Positions 15,970 to 24,632 of a stretch of 64,000 nucleotides of DNA are shown here, one piece after another (position 1 is the first letter of the stretch; the number at the start of each line of letters is the position of its first letter). Origin of the DNA: Thalassovita gelatinovora. GTDB lineage: Bacteria > Pseudomonadota > Alphaproteobacteria > Rhodobacterales > Rhodobacteraceae. Both the position numbers and the translations under genes were made by a program. The notes beneath the pieces were generated by a model. The model saw nothing but the letters and a program-made list of their open reading frames with translations, did not search any database and had not been told where the DNA came from. The stretch spans positions 124,001 to 188,000 of the forward strand of contig NZ_CYSA01000028.1 in NCBI RefSeq assembly GCF_001458355.1, read 5' to 3'.

Positions 15970-18309
15970 TCATAACAACGCAAGTGCCAACCGGGTTTCT
16001 TCCAGAAGTTGATCGGTTCCATCCAGTAACGTGGCCATTTCTTTCAAGCGACCGGTCTGGGCATGTTCTTCGATTTCGAGGAAATTCTGGTTCAGGGCCG
16101 CCGCGCCCACGGTGGTGACCGTGGTGCTGGCCTTGCGTGCCATAGCGATCATATCATCCGCTGCAGATGCGTCGAGCGCATTGCGTATATGGGCCAGTGT
16201 GGTCAGGCATTCCTTGTGCAACTGGTGCACAAAAACGGACCAGTTTTCACCGGCGATCTTGGCGATTTGCCGTGATACGGATCTATCCAGAACATCGACC
16301 GGGGCAGCCAGTTCGGCGTTGTTTTCCATTTCCAGATTGGTACCGTTCACCCGGTGGATCACCTCATAAAGCTGGTGGCGGCGCAATGGTTTGACATAAA
16401 CCTTGCTCATCCCGGCGATTTCCGCGCGTTCGCGGATGTCTGGGTCGCTGAATCCGGTCAGGCCGAAGACAGGCATTTCATCCAGCCCTTGCAGCGTCAG
16501 CAGTCGGCGGGTTGCTTCCAATCCGTCAATTCCGGGCAGGCCGATATCCATCAATACCGCGTCCACCTCATTCGTTTGGATCGCCTGCAACGCGGCTTCG
16601 CCGCTTTCAGCGCAAATCGACACACAGCCTTCGCTTGTCAACAGCTTCACCATTAATTCGCGATTCAGTGGGTTGTCGTCGACCACCAGGAACCGCACCC
16701 CCCGGGCATCCGGTGCACGCATTTCGGTGTTCGTGGAAATGGTCTTTGCGTCGATATCGGCAAGCGCAAAGCAAAGCGATACCTTGAATTCGGTGCAGAC
16801 CCCCGGAGTGGAACTGACCCGGATCGATCCGTTCATTGCATCAACCGCCCGTTTGACGATGCTCAACCCCAGACCGGCACTTTGTGCCAGCTTGCTGTAA
16901 TTGGATGAACCGGTTTCAAACGGTACGAACAGCCTGTCGATCTCATCCGCAGCGATTCCTTTTCCGGTGTCGGAAACACTCATGTCTATGGACAGCATTT
17001 TTTGACTGCCCCGACGTACCGATTTGCATTGTGCAGCCAAGGTGATGTTGCCTGAATCGGTATATTTAACAGCGTTGCCCATCAGGTTCTGCACCACCCT
17101 GTGGAACAGATGATGATAGCCTGAAACATATTGATCGGTATCGCAATCCAGCGCCAGTTTGACTTCCAATCCCTTGGAAGCGGCGGCGACGCGGCTTTGT
17201 TCGGCCAGTTTTTTCAGCATTTGATGCGGGTTAAAGACCGAAACCGGGTGATCCTTGATCGGTCGCATATCCATGCGCACATGTTCCAAGGTGTTATTGA
17301 TTTGATCCAAAGCGGTATCGGCAGAACCGCGGATCAATTCCATCAACTGGCGTTGTTCGGGTTTCAGATCTTTGTCCTGCAATAACAAATCCACCGCCGT
17401 GGCAATTGCCCCCATCGGCGTTCGCATTTCATGACTGACGGTGGCAAGGAATTGTGTTTTTGATTGCTCATTGGCACGCGCGATGTCGCGGGCGGCTTCA
17501 AGATATTGCGATCTGTCTAGGGCATCTTTGTATTCGGTACGGGCGACGATGTCGCGCATCACGACCACGAATTGCCGCGATCCGGGCTCTTCTTCGATCG
17601 TCGTGATGGTGACTTCGACCGGATAGCGATCCTTCAACACGCTTTCGACATATACTTCGATTGGGATGCCGGACATTTTTTGAAGAAAGCCACCTGGATC
17701 GGCGGGTTCTTCAAAGCTTTTCAATGTCGCGCCCATATCGACATTGCAAAACAGTGACTGGCCGATCAAATTCGGGCTGCCCAGCATTTTCGACAGGGCG
17801 GAATTTGCCATCGTAAAACAGCCGTTCGCATCGATAGCACCGATCCCGTCGACCGCACTGTTAAGGAATTGACGAAACCGCTTGTCGCTGCGTTTGCGGG
17901 CGCGGATCGCGCGCTGCAATTGCGAACTTTCCGAGCGCAGTTTCTGGAACTGATCCTCGACATCGCCGGGATCAAGCCGGGCCAGAACAAGTGGGATCGC
18001 TGTTCGAGCGGGCAAGCGGGCCATCCGGCTGCGAACTTCGAACGGGATACCGTTGGCATCGTTCAGAACCATCCGACCGATCTTGGGAGAGGTGGATTTG
18101 GCGCAGCGTTTGAGGAACCCGCTGTTGTTCTCGTAGGCATGCAATGCCTTCTGGAAGTCTTCGGTCGGACACAGGCGTTCGGCGGCGCTGTTGGAAAATA
18201 CCACCTTGCCGTCTTCCGTCAGCAGATAGCAGGGCGAAACATCCAGCGCGATGATGTCGGCATAACGCACCAGACTGTCGTCTTGTTGCAGGGTGTCGAT
18301 CTTAGTCAT
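15970..18309 (-). CDS. Cytoplasmic PAS hybrid histidine kinase with degenerate Hpt-like end
   Basis: 779 residues, no membrane segment. Two PAS-like domains (about 15-115 and 145-260) precede the dimerisation helix with phospho-acceptor His293 (ATVSHEMRTPMG). An HATPase_c domain with SDTGKGIA and LGLSIVKRAV follows. The receiver is at about 545-660, with phospho-acceptor Asp in VLMDIGLPG and Lys in YVKPLRR. The last 100 residues resemble an Hpt four-helix bundle (ARKASTTVTTVGAAAL), but Arg stands where the phospho-His should be. The ATG overlaps the stop of the upstream MetOD1 gene (ATGACTAA), so sensor and kinase are coupled. No output partner is obvious nearby. Confidence 0.85.
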   Translation of the reverse strand: MTKIDTLQQDDSLVRYADIIALDVSPCYLLTEDGKVVFSNSAAERLCPTEDFQKALHAYENNSGFLKRCAKSTSPKIGRMVLNDANGIPFEVRSRMARLPARTAIPLVLARLDPGDVEDQFQKLRSESSQLQRAIRARKRSDKRFRQFLNSAVDGIGAIDANGCFTMANSALSKMLGSPNLIGQSLFCNVDMGATLKSFEEPADPGGFLQKMSGIPIEVYVESVLKDRYPVEVTITTIEEEPGSRQFVVVMRDIVARTEYKDALDRSQYLEAARDIARANEQSKTQFLATVSHEMRTPMGAIATAVDLLLQDKDLKPEQRQLMELIRGSADTALDQINNTLEHVRMDMRPIKDHPVSVFNPHQMLKKLAEQSRVAAASKGLEVKLALDCDTDQYVSGYHHLFHRVVQNLMGNAVKYTDSGNITLAAQCKSVRRGSQKMLSIDMSVSDTGKGIAADEIDRLFVPFETGSSNYSKLAQSAGLGLSIVKRAVDAMNGSIRVSSTPGVCTEFKVSLCFALADIDAKTISTNTEMRAPDARGVRFLVVDDNPLNRELMVKLLTSEGCVSICAESGEAALQAIQTNEVDAVLMDIGLPGIDGLEATRRLLTLQGLDEMPVFGLTGFSDPDIRERAEIAGMSKVYVKPLRRHQLYEVIHRVNGTNLEMENNAELAAPVDVLDRSVSRQIAKIAGENWSVFVHQLHKECLTTLAHIRNALDASAADDMIAMARKASTTVTTVGAAALNQNFLEIEEHAQTGRLKEMATLLDGTDQLLEETRLALALL

Positions 18310-18778
18310 CTGCAAAATACTCGAGCCCCGGGGTGGCATCGTCGTTAAAAGAAACGCTGACGCGACACAGGCCGTCTCCGCGTGCGATCGTTTTTTCCAG
18401 ATTAACCTTAGCGTATCCTTTGCAGTTCGATGTCACGTGACCAAAAATATTTGAGGTCATCATGCAGACCGACCGCGTTCCTTGGACTTTTTCGCCGAAA
18501 GGGCAGGCGGAGTTTTCCAGAACAATCCGGTTTTCATCCTTTTCAATCAACCTGAAGGCACCGCCGACGCGCTTTTCCAGATCGATCAGAACATCCGGCA
18601 ATATTTCGCCGTTCGGGCACTCTTTCTCTAGTTGTGAAGCGTACTGATTATATATGATGTGCCCGACATCAGACCCCACTGTGCTAAAGAAGGCTTCAGC
18701 TTCTTCCTCACCTGCAACAGTCTCTAGGACTTTGGTCAAATAGTGCAGAGTGTCGGCCAAAAAACTTTCCCTATCCAT
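18302..18778 (-). CDS. MetOD1-like (methanogen output domain 1) sensory protein
   Basis: 158 residues. The second half matches the Cys-containing pattern of the MetOD1/V4R-related sensory family: NSACPFGEKVQ, then RSVCMMTSNIFGHV and YAKVNLEKTIARGDGLCRVS. Conserved Cys at CPFG, VCMM and LCRV could bind a metal or sense redox. The N-terminal 80 residues are helical. It overlaps the hybrid kinase by 8 nt, suggesting the two proteins act together, with this one as a possible input subunit. A sigma-54 site lies 145 nt upstream, tying it to flagellar control. The ligand is unknown. Confidence 0.75.
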   Translation of the reverse strand: MDRESFLADTLHYLTKVLETVAGEEEAEAFFSTVGSDVGHIIYNQYASQLEKECPNGEILPDVLIDLEKRVGGAFRLIEKDENRIVLENSACPFGEKVQGTRSVCMMTSNIFGHVTSNCKGYAKVNLEKTIARGDGLCRVSVSFNDDATPGLEYFADD

Positions 18779-18922
18779 ACCTTAGCGCCTTCATCGTTTT
18801 CGTGTTCGGTTCATTGTTTCCACAGCGGAACTAACCTGTTCACCTTCTCAAAACGAAACATGTCGCCATTTATCCACAACTTGGGCAATACCCGCATTGC
18901 GTGTCAAGTCCTGTCTTACATA

Positions 18923-18939
18923 AGCAAGATACGTGCCAC
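18923..18939 (-). promoter_or_regulatory. Sigma-54 promoter for the MetOD1/hybrid kinase operon
   Basis: Minus-strand GTGGCACGTATCTTGCT contains the full TGGCACG-N4-TTGCT consensus with exact spacing. The predicted leader before the ATG at 18778 is about 130 nt, with room for activator or RNA-level control. Confidence 0.8.
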
Positions 18940-19054
18940 TTTTTTCAACTTTCGGGTGGATTTCATTGGTTATGCGGTTCACGGCTAAGATGAACGGGCC
19001 GAGCGACGTTTTAGTTACTGAACCTTAAGGTCGAGCTTCCGAAAGGATAATGGA

Positions 19055-19441
19055 ATGTCATCGAAAAAGGTGCGATCTCTGACGCGCAACCTTGGCCAAT
19101 ACCGCATGGTGAATGCGCGCAATGATGAAGAAAGTCAGGGTTTCCAGCTTGTGCGGCAGGAAACCCATCTGTCCAACGTGTCTCAGGTCGAGCGTTTCCT
19201 GCCTGACATTTTGGGCCGTGCTTTGGCGCGGTGCTGGATAGACAAGGTTTTCCGTCAGAGCTTCTACTTGGCCCCCAAGGAAACGCTTACCGACTATCAT
19301 GTTCACCTTCCTGATGACATCACGGTTTCGGTCGAAACCGACCCTGGAGAGCGTTCTAAGGTGGTCGTATACGAACATCGTCCAGGCGAATTACCCAAAC
19401 GTGTGATGTATTTGCAACTGGTGATGATGGCAGGAAGATGA
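19055..19441 (+). CDS. Small protein resembling nitrile-hydratase-like leader (NHLP) domain
   Basis: 128 residues. Residues 52-108 (ILGRALARCWIDKVFRQSFY, then LAPKETLTDYHVHLPDDITV) follow the NHLP/nitrile hydratase alpha pattern: helix, W-x-D-xx-F-R, A-P-K-xx-L, then LP before a strand. That fold is used as a leader peptide in some RiPP systems. Here only about 20 residues follow (RPGELPKRVMYLQLVMMAGR), without a Cys/Ser/Thr-rich core, and no maturase is nearby, so a RiPP role is doubtful. It overlaps the Sel1-repeat gene by 4 nt (ATGA). RBS AAGGA is present. Confidence 0.65.
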   Translation: MSSKKVRSLTRNLGQYRMVNARNDEESQGFQLVRQETHLSNVSQVERFLPDILGRALARCWIDKVFRQSFYLAPKETLTDYHVHLPDDITVSVETDPGERSKVVVYEHRPGELPKRVMYLQLVMMAGR

Positions 19442-20076
19442 ATTGGAAGCGGGCGCATATTCTGGTTCTGGGTGTGGCCCTGACCGCCGCCGCGCAACCG
19501 GCGCAGCCCAATGCCTTTGCCGAAGCGGTTCAGGCCGCGCGCGACGGGCAGTCGGCACAGGCGGTCAGGATGTTCCGCACCTTGGCGCAGGACCGCAATG
19601 GCGAAGCCCAATTCAACCTGTCGGTTTTGTATGCACGCGGTGACGGCGTGCCGCAAAGTGATGAAATGGCATTGTACTGGGCTTGGCGCGCCCGGTTTTC
19701 CGGGATCAAACGCGCCAAGGTATTGACCAAATACCTGACTCGTTCGGCCCCGCCTGCAGTGTTGGAAAAGGTGCAGACGCGCTTGCGTGACGATCTGGGC
19801 CAACGCATCAATGACGGCCACAAAGAGGCGATGCTGTCGCTTGGCCGGGTCTATCTGGAATTGACCGATCCGGCGGATCCGGAACTGGCGCTGGTCTGGT
19901 TCACCATCGCCGCTGCGTTGCAACAACCGCATGCCAATACCTGGCGCGATGTGGTCGCGCGCAAACTGGATGACAAAACGCGCATTGCGGCGCAAGAACG
20001 GGCTGCCAGCCTGTACAAGCAATGGTGCGACGGTCACGGGACCGAAAACACGGAACTGTGCGGATACCAAAGCTGA
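19438..20076 (+). CDS. Periplasmic Sel1-like repeat protein
   Basis: 212 residues with an N-terminal signal-like segment (AHILVLGVALTAAAQPAQPNA). Sel1/TPR-like helical repeats follow: EAQFNLSVLYARGDGVPQSD, then EAMLSLGRVYLELTDPADPE. A C-terminal Cys pair (WCDGHGTENTELC) could form a disulphide. Coupled translationally to the NHLP-like gene. As I recall, R. sphaeroides has a periplasmic Sel1-repeat protein (MotK) needed for flagellar rotation. Location in the flagellar block makes such a role plausible, but orthology is not shown. Confidence 0.78.
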   Translation: MNWKRAHILVLGVALTAAAQPAQPNAFAEAVQAARDGQSAQAVRMFRTLAQDRNGEAQFNLSVLYARGDGVPQSDEMALYWAWRARFSGIKRAKVLTKYLTRSAPPAVLEKVQTRLRDDLGQRINDGHKEAMLSLGRVYLELTDPADPELALVWFTIAAALQQPHANTWRDVVARKLDDKTRIAAQERAASLYKQWCDGHGTENTELCGYQS

Positions 20077-20101
20077 TTCAGCAAAACGGCCCAACACGGT
20101 C

Positions 20102-22996
20102 TCACTTTGGAAAAAATTGATAGAGGTCATCCAGAGTGGCCTTTTTCGTCGGTTCCGCTAAGGGGGCTGGTTCTGCCTGTGATACAGGGTCATCGATAGC
20201 TTCAGGGTTGTCCACAGGGTCGGATGTTGAGGGCGTCAGCGGCGCGGCTTCTGTGGTTGTCGTCATCGGTGCCAGATCGTCGGGCAATTCCGCACGAGGG
20301 CTACCTTGAATATTGGACTCAGGTAATTGCGGTTTCATCTTGTTTTCCGCACTTGAAACCTTATCCGCATTTGTTGCCCCCATAAGCGCTTCGAATTCGG
20401 AGTAGTCTGGCGCGATATCCTCAGACGCGGGCTGCTCCGGTTCTTCTGTTTCCGTTTGCAATGGTGCCGCTGGGACCGGGTCGTGCGGTGCTGCCGCTTC
20501 GGCGCCAGCTTCGGGGCTGCCAACGGCTGAGGGTGAATCGAACTGTTCCGCCGCAGGATCCAATTCGGGTTCTGACCGGATCGGGGCCATCGAAGATGCT
20601 TCAGGTAGACCACCCATCAGTGCTTCGAATTCGGAATAATCAGGTTCGTCGGTATCGGGTTCGAACGCAGTTTCATGCTGCGCTGTGTCGGATTCTGAGC
20701 GGTAAGGTGTCTTGGTGGAGTCTTCGAGTCCGGAGATATCCTCTGGTGCATCTTCATTCGGCAACGCATCGCGCAAATCAGTAAGGCCGTCCGCCCCGCC
20801 AGCGATGATTTCCTGTTGTCCGTTGTCATCAGCGATATCATCGGGGGCGTTTTGCGCTGCATTCTCTGTGGGCGGGTGCGGTTGGGACAACATGTCGGAG
20901 AAGGCTTCTAAATCATCGTCGTTGGAGGATGTTGGCGCTTGTTGCGGGGCAGGGGCATGATCCTCTGCGGCCTGCAAATCGACCGTTGTTTGTTCCTGCG
21001 TGGAGAGCGATTGATCGTCCGGGTGATCGGCGTCGTCGGAACCAAGCGGTTCGGAATTGTGTATTGCGGCCATCGCGTCGGCTTCGGTGGTCGCAGTTGG
21101 GGACGGTTCCAATTCTGGCGCATCATCGGCCGCTAGATCAGGATCGACGGCGCCGCCCGACAGAGCTGCAAACAACGCCGTCAGGTCATCCGCGTCGTCA
21201 TCGATGGCGTCCGGTTGCTCCGCATACCCGTCATTGTCATCAAGATGCGCGGTTTGATCCGCAGGGATTTCTGTATCAGACGCTTCTATATGGTTCAGCG
21301 TCACTTCCAGGTCGGTTGAAACGCCGTCTTCTTTTACGTCTACGTCCGATGCCTGTTCCACAGTAGGCGCTGCTTCCACCCCGGCTGTTTCCAGTTCGAA
21401 TTCTACATTCGGGTTGTTTGGCGCATCAAGGCTTTGTGGTTCGGGCGGGGCACCGATATCTTCGGCCAGATCAGCGACGGTAAGCTCTTCCCCCCGATCA
21501 TCCGGAACGTCGGCGGCAGCCTTTGCGTTCGATCCGGCGTGATGGGGCCCCTGTTCGCCGGTGTCTTGCATCGCGGCCATCAGGGTCTCGAGGTCATCAG
21601 CGGTGTCATCTGAGGCAGTTTCTTCTGTATTGGGTTCCTCCGGCGCGTCGGACATCGCAGCCATCAGCGCTGTCAGATCATCGTCGCTTTCGTCCTGATC
21701 TTCATCGATCAAGGCCGACATATCGGGCATTTCCGCAGCACCCGAGGCCGGATCGTCAGGGACGGGGGGGATGGTTGGGGCGGGCAGATCAAGTTCAGCG
21801 ACGGTATCGTCATTGGTTTCAGGGACGCTGTCCTGCTGCAATGCACCCATCAGGGCGGTGAGATCGTCATCGGAATCATCCGCAATGGTCGCGGTTTCGT
21901 CTGCCTCCGGTTCCTCTGGCGTGTCGGACATCGCAGCCATCAGTGCCGACAGGTCATCGCCGCTTTCGTCCTGATCTTCATGGTTCAAATCGTTCAAGGC
22001 CGACATATCGGGCATTTCCGCAGCACCGGAGGTCGGATCGTCAGGAACGGGGGGGATGGTTGGGGCGGGCGGATCAAGCTCAGCGACGGTGTCGTCATTT
22101 GTTTCAGGGGCACTGTCCTGCTGCAATGCACCCATCAGGGCGGTGAGATCGTCATCGGAGTCATCCGCAATGGTCGCGGTTTCGTCTGCCTCCGGTTCCT
22201 CTGGCGTGTCGGACATCGCAGCCATCAGTGCCGACAGGTCATCGTCGCTTTCGTCTTCATCTGCATTGCCCAAGTCGTTTAGCGCGGACATGTCCGGCAT
22301 CTCGATCGCTGCGGAAGCCGGGGCCGATCGGGCGTTGTCGTTGGTCACGTCCGGGCCAGCATTTGCTTCAAGCGCAACGGTATCTTGCATTTCGCTTGCC
22401 GTGCCGTCCCCGGACATCGCGGCCATCAGCGCCGATAGATCGGAGCCATCGTCACTCTGATCTTTATCTTCTTCAGTGTCGGTCAAATCGTTAGTGTCGG
22501 CCAAATCGTTCACGGCCGACAGGTCTGGCAATTCAGTCGCATCGCCATCCTTATCGTCATCATCATCAGACATCAGCGCATTGAGTTCACCGAAATCCAC
22601 CGCCCCGGCCCCGGTCGGCTTTGTTGGAGCAGGGGGCGGTGTTTCTTCAGTTACGTTGGCGCTGCGCTCGACCGCTCCGAACAGAGCGCCGAGATTGTCC
22701 AGATCGACAGCGGTAACCGTGCCGGAATTATCCTGTTCAGGTTCCGGTTCGACCTCGATGATTTCTTCCACCACGGGTTTCGGTTTTGGCTTGCGTTTGC
22801 GCGAAGAACGTTTGGGTTTCTGCGTGTCCTGAAGAAGTTTGATCCGCGCCTGCAACAGCAGAACTTGATTTTCAACCGAGTCTTCTTCAGCCGCGGCCGC
22901 CTGCAATACGCTGGCGGCTTCTAGCGGCGGCTTGTCATCGAGCGCCTTCAAGATTTTTGAAATGACCGCAGGTACCCGCTTCTTTGTCCTGACCAT
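20102..22996 (-). CDS. Giant acidic, disordered repeat protein of the flagellar regulon
   Basis: 964 residues. A helical N-terminal part (about 1-70, [20 protein letters not shown]) leads to a Lys/Arg/Pro stretch ([15 protein letters not shown]) and then about 850 residues of Asp/Glu/Pro/Ala-rich sequence with no folded domain or membrane segment. A short motif of the form (D/A)DL(S/T)AL(M/F)xA(M/L) occurs at least eight times, with related forms PDMSAL and [10 protein letters not shown]. Three tandem 95-residue units lie around 21650-22310. The C-terminus is a conserved-looking DDLYQFFPK. The ATG at 22996 has GAGGA upstream. Transcribed from its own sigma-54 site, divergent from flgB. Function unknown; a multivalent scaffold is one possibility. 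Confidence 0.85.
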   Translation of the reverse strand: MVRTKKRVPAVISKILKALDDKPPLEAASVLQAAAAEEDSVENQVLLLQARIKLLQDTQKPKRSSRKRKPKPKPVVEEIIEVEPEPEQDNSGTVTAVDLDNLGALFGAVERSANVTEETPPPAPTKPTGAGAVDFGELNALMSDDDDDKDGDATELPDLSAVNDLADTNDLTDTEEDKDQSDDGSDLSALMAAMSGDGTASEMQDTVALEANAGPDVTNDNARSAPASAAIEMPDMSALNDLGNADEDESDDDLSALMAAMSDTPEEPEADETATIADDSDDDLTALMGALQQDSAPETNDDTVAELDPPAPTIPPVPDDPTSGAAEMPDMSALNDLNHEDQDESGDDLSALMAAMSDTPEEPEADETATIADDSDDDLTALMGALQQDSVPETNDDTVAELDLPAPTIPPVPDDPASGAAEMPDMSALIDEDQDESDDDLTALMAAMSDAPEEPNTEETASDDTADDLETLMAAMQDTGEQGPHHAGSNAKAAADVPDDRGEELTVADLAEDIGAPPEPQSLDAPNNPNVEFELETAGVEAAPTVEQASDVDVKEDGVSTDLEVTLNHIEASDTEIPADQTAHLDDNDGYAEQPDAIDDDADDLTALFAALSGGAVDPDLAADDAPELEPSPTATTEADAMAAIHNSEPLGSDDADHPDDQSLSTQEQTTVDLQAAEDHAPAPQQAPTSSNDDDLEAFSDMLSQPHPPTENAAQNAPDDIADDNGQQEIIAGGADGLTDLRDALPNEDAPEDISGLEDSTKTPYRSESDTAQHETAFEPDTDEPDYSEFEALMGGLPEASSMAPIRSEPELDPAAEQFDSPSAVGSPEAGAEAAAPHDPVPAAPLQTETEEPEQPASEDIAPDYSEFEALMGATNADKVSSAENKMKPQLPESNIQGSPRAELPDDLAPMTTTTEAAPLTPSTSDPVDNPEAIDDPVSQAEPAPLAEPTKKATLDDLYQFFPK
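21650..22310 (-). repeat. Three tandem 285-bp units inside the acidic protein gene
   Basis: The GGCAT of each PDMSAL-encoding segment recurs at 21726, 22011 and 22296, exactly 285 bases apart (95 codons). Units 1 and 2 are nearly identical over most of their length; the third diverges after its first half. The frame is kept throughout, so this is recent in-frame duplication. Confidence 0.9.
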
Positions 22997-23018
22997 CGTT
23001 TTTCCTCGCTTCGCCCGG

Positions 23019-23035
23019 TTGGCATTGTCCTTGCA
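23019..23035 (+). promoter_or_regulatory. Sigma-54 promoter for flgBCDEF
   Basis: TTGGCATTGTCCTTGCA fits the -24/-12 consensus with exact spacing. It lies 101 nt upstream of the flgB ATG. It faces the minus-strand sigma-54 site at 23077-23093, and the acidic-protein transcript would run through it. Confidence 0.8.
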
Positions 23036-23076
23036 TGGATCGCAGTGAATGGCGGCCCGTCGGACGAAACAGGAAT

Positions 23077-23093
23077 TGCAAGTATCGCACCAA
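23077..23093 (-). promoter_or_regulatory. Sigma-54 promoter for the acidic repeat protein
   Basis: Minus-strand TTGGTGCGATACTTGCA fits TTGGCACG-N4-TTGCA with two mismatches and exact spacing, about 80 nt before the ATG at 22996. It lies to the right of the flgB promoter, so the two point at each other. Confidence 0.75.
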
Positions 23094-23136
23094 CCGGACC
23101 CGTCACCGAAAAAAAGCAAGCAAAAGAGGTCAAAAG

Positions 23137-23520
23137 ATGTCTCTGATCCGCGATCACCTCAACGTTCACACCCAGGCGTTGCAGTTGCGTGAACAGCGCA
23201 ACAATATTCTTGCTTCGAATGTCGCCAATGCCGCGACACCGGGTTTCAAGGCCCGTGACATCGATTTTCAGTCATCTTTGAAACAGGCCATTGGCAGCGG
23301 GGAACTGAAGACCACAAGCGTCGGCCATATCCCGGTCAGCGGAAATGCGGGTGATCAACTGCAATACAGACAGCCGACGATCACTTCGCTTGATGGCAAC
23401 ACCGTTGAAATGGGGGTTGAACAGATGGAATTTGCCGAAAACACCGTGCGGTATCAATCCAGCCTGGAGTTCCTCAATGCCAAAATCCGGGGCCTGACGC
23501 AGGCGATGAGAGGAGAATAA
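23137..23520 (+). CDS. flgB: Flagellar proximal rod protein FlgB
   Basis: Proximal rod subunit in the periplasm, 127 residues. It has the axial-protein N-terminal motif ([20 protein letters not shown]) and the C-terminal helix ([20 protein letters not shown]) that form the coiled rod core. AAGAGG precedes the ATG. First gene of flgBCDEF, with flgC 3 nt downstream. An upstream in-frame extension to 23035 is rejected because it would start within the sigma-54 element. Confidence 0.95.
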   Translation: MSLIRDHLNVHTQALQLREQRNNILASNVANAATPGFKARDIDFQSSLKQAIGSGELKTTSVGHIPVSGNAGDQLQYRQPTITSLDGNTVEMGVEQMEFAENTVRYQSSLEFLNAKIRGLTQAMRGE

Positions 23521-23523
23521 AAC

Positions 23524-23934
23524 ATGACCATGAACGTTTTTGACATTTCTGGCCGCGCGATGTCGGCTCAGATGCTGAGATTGAATACCGTGGCCAGTAA
23601 CCTTGCAAACGCCAACACCGTCAGCACGAACAAAGACGATGCTTATCGCGCCATTCGTCCGGTTTTCGAAGCGGAATATTCCGACCAGTTGCAGCAGACC
23701 GGATTGTCCACGGTAAATGTGAGCGAGGTGGTGAAGCTGGATCGTGAAGTCACGCGCAGTTTCCAACCCGATCATCCTCTCGCTGACTCCGAAGGTTATA
23801 TCTACGAATCCGCCGTTAATACCGATGAAGAAATGGTCGAGATGATGGAAGCCAGCCGTCAATATCAAAATACGCTGGAAGTCGTTTCTACCCTGCGGAC
23901 CCTGATGGCCAAGACAATGAGGATGGGTCAATGA
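23524..23934 (+). CDS. flgC: Flagellar proximal rod protein FlgC
   Basis: Rod subunit of 136 residues with the family N-terminus (VASNLANANTVSTNKDDAYR) and C-terminal helix (NTDEEMVEMMEASRQYQNTL). The distance from flgB is 3 nt and the stop overlaps flgD by 4 nt. Exported by the flagellar type III apparatus without a cleaved signal, as for all axial proteins. Confidence 0.95.
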   Translation: MTMNVFDISGRAMSAQMLRLNTVASNLANANTVSTNKDDAYRAIRPVFEAEYSDQLQQTGLSTVNVSEVVKLDREVTRSFQPDHPLADSEGYIYESAVNTDEEMVEMMEASRQYQNTLEVVSTLRTLMAKTMRMGQ

Positions 23935-24593
23935 CCGACACGAGTATCAGCGGTTATAGCGGTGTTCGCACCCTGACGGATATGAACGCCAGCTCTGCGG
24001 CGACCAATAGCACCGACACAATGGGCAGCTCGGATTTCCTGACATTGCTGACGACGCAGTTGCAAAACCAAGATCCGTTCCAACCGATGGAGAACGGCGA
24101 GTTTCTGAGCCAGTTGGCGCAAATGTCGACCGTGCGCGGGATCGATGATCTGAACGCGACCATGGGGGCTATGGCGACGAGTTCACAGATATCAGAAGCC
24201 TCGAGCATGCTGGGACAGCGGGCGTTGGTCGACGGGTCGGTGGTGCGCGCCGATGAAACCGGGAATGTCGCAGGACGTGCCATCCTGGAACAGGATGCTG
24301 AATCGGTTGTCGTAACTTATACTGACGCCGATACCGGAGATATTTTGCACAGCGATACAGTCACCAATCAATATTCTGGAAATGTTGACTTTTCTTGGGA
24401 TAATGCCCCCACAGATGGACGTCGAATTCGGGTAAATGTATCGGCGACAACCGAAGATGGCACGCAAGATGCATCAACCCAAGTATACGCCTTGATCGAA
24501 AGCGTTGAACTCAATGCCTCTGTTGGGGGCATGACGCTGCAAATCCAAGACTATGGGGCCTATTTGGGCTCGGAAATTACCGCTTTGCGCTAA
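23931..24593 (+). CDS. flgD: Flagellar hook-capping protein FlgD
   Basis: Scaffold for hook polymerisation, discarded once the hook is complete. 220 residues. The conserved N-terminal segment (DFLTLLTTQLQNQDPFQPME and FLSQLAQMSTVRGI) is followed by the FlgD Ig-like/tudor domains of about 120 residues. Start overlaps flgC by 4 nt; 39 nt separate it from flgE. Confidence 0.95.
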   Translation: MTDTSISGYSGVRTLTDMNASSAATNSTDTMGSSDFLTLLTTQLQNQDPFQPMENGEFLSQLAQMSTVRGIDDLNATMGAMATSSQISEASSMLGQRALVDGSVVRADETGNVAGRAILEQDAESVVVTYTDADTGDILHSDTVTNQYSGNVDFSWDNAPTDGRRIRVNVSATTEDGTQDASTQVYALIESVELNASVGGMTLQIQDYGAYLGSEITALR

Positions 24594-24632
24594 GCGCGGG
24601 CATTCACAAGTTCGCAACCGAAGAGGACGCAA

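Noticed and set aside
18995-19054. Sigma-54 site for the NHLP-like gene (TTGGTTATGCGGTTCAC near 18969)
   Set aside because: The -12 element lacks the essential GC (CA instead), so it does not meet the standard of the other eight sites.
19055-19441. RiPP precursor peptide interpretation
   Set aside because: No core peptide after the leader-like domain, no double-Gly site, and no cyclase, dehydratase or exporter nearby.
21650-22310. Regular repeats resembling a CRISPR array
   Set aside because: Period is 285 bp, a multiple of three, and the repeats are coding in frame. No short repeat/spacer structure and no cas genes.
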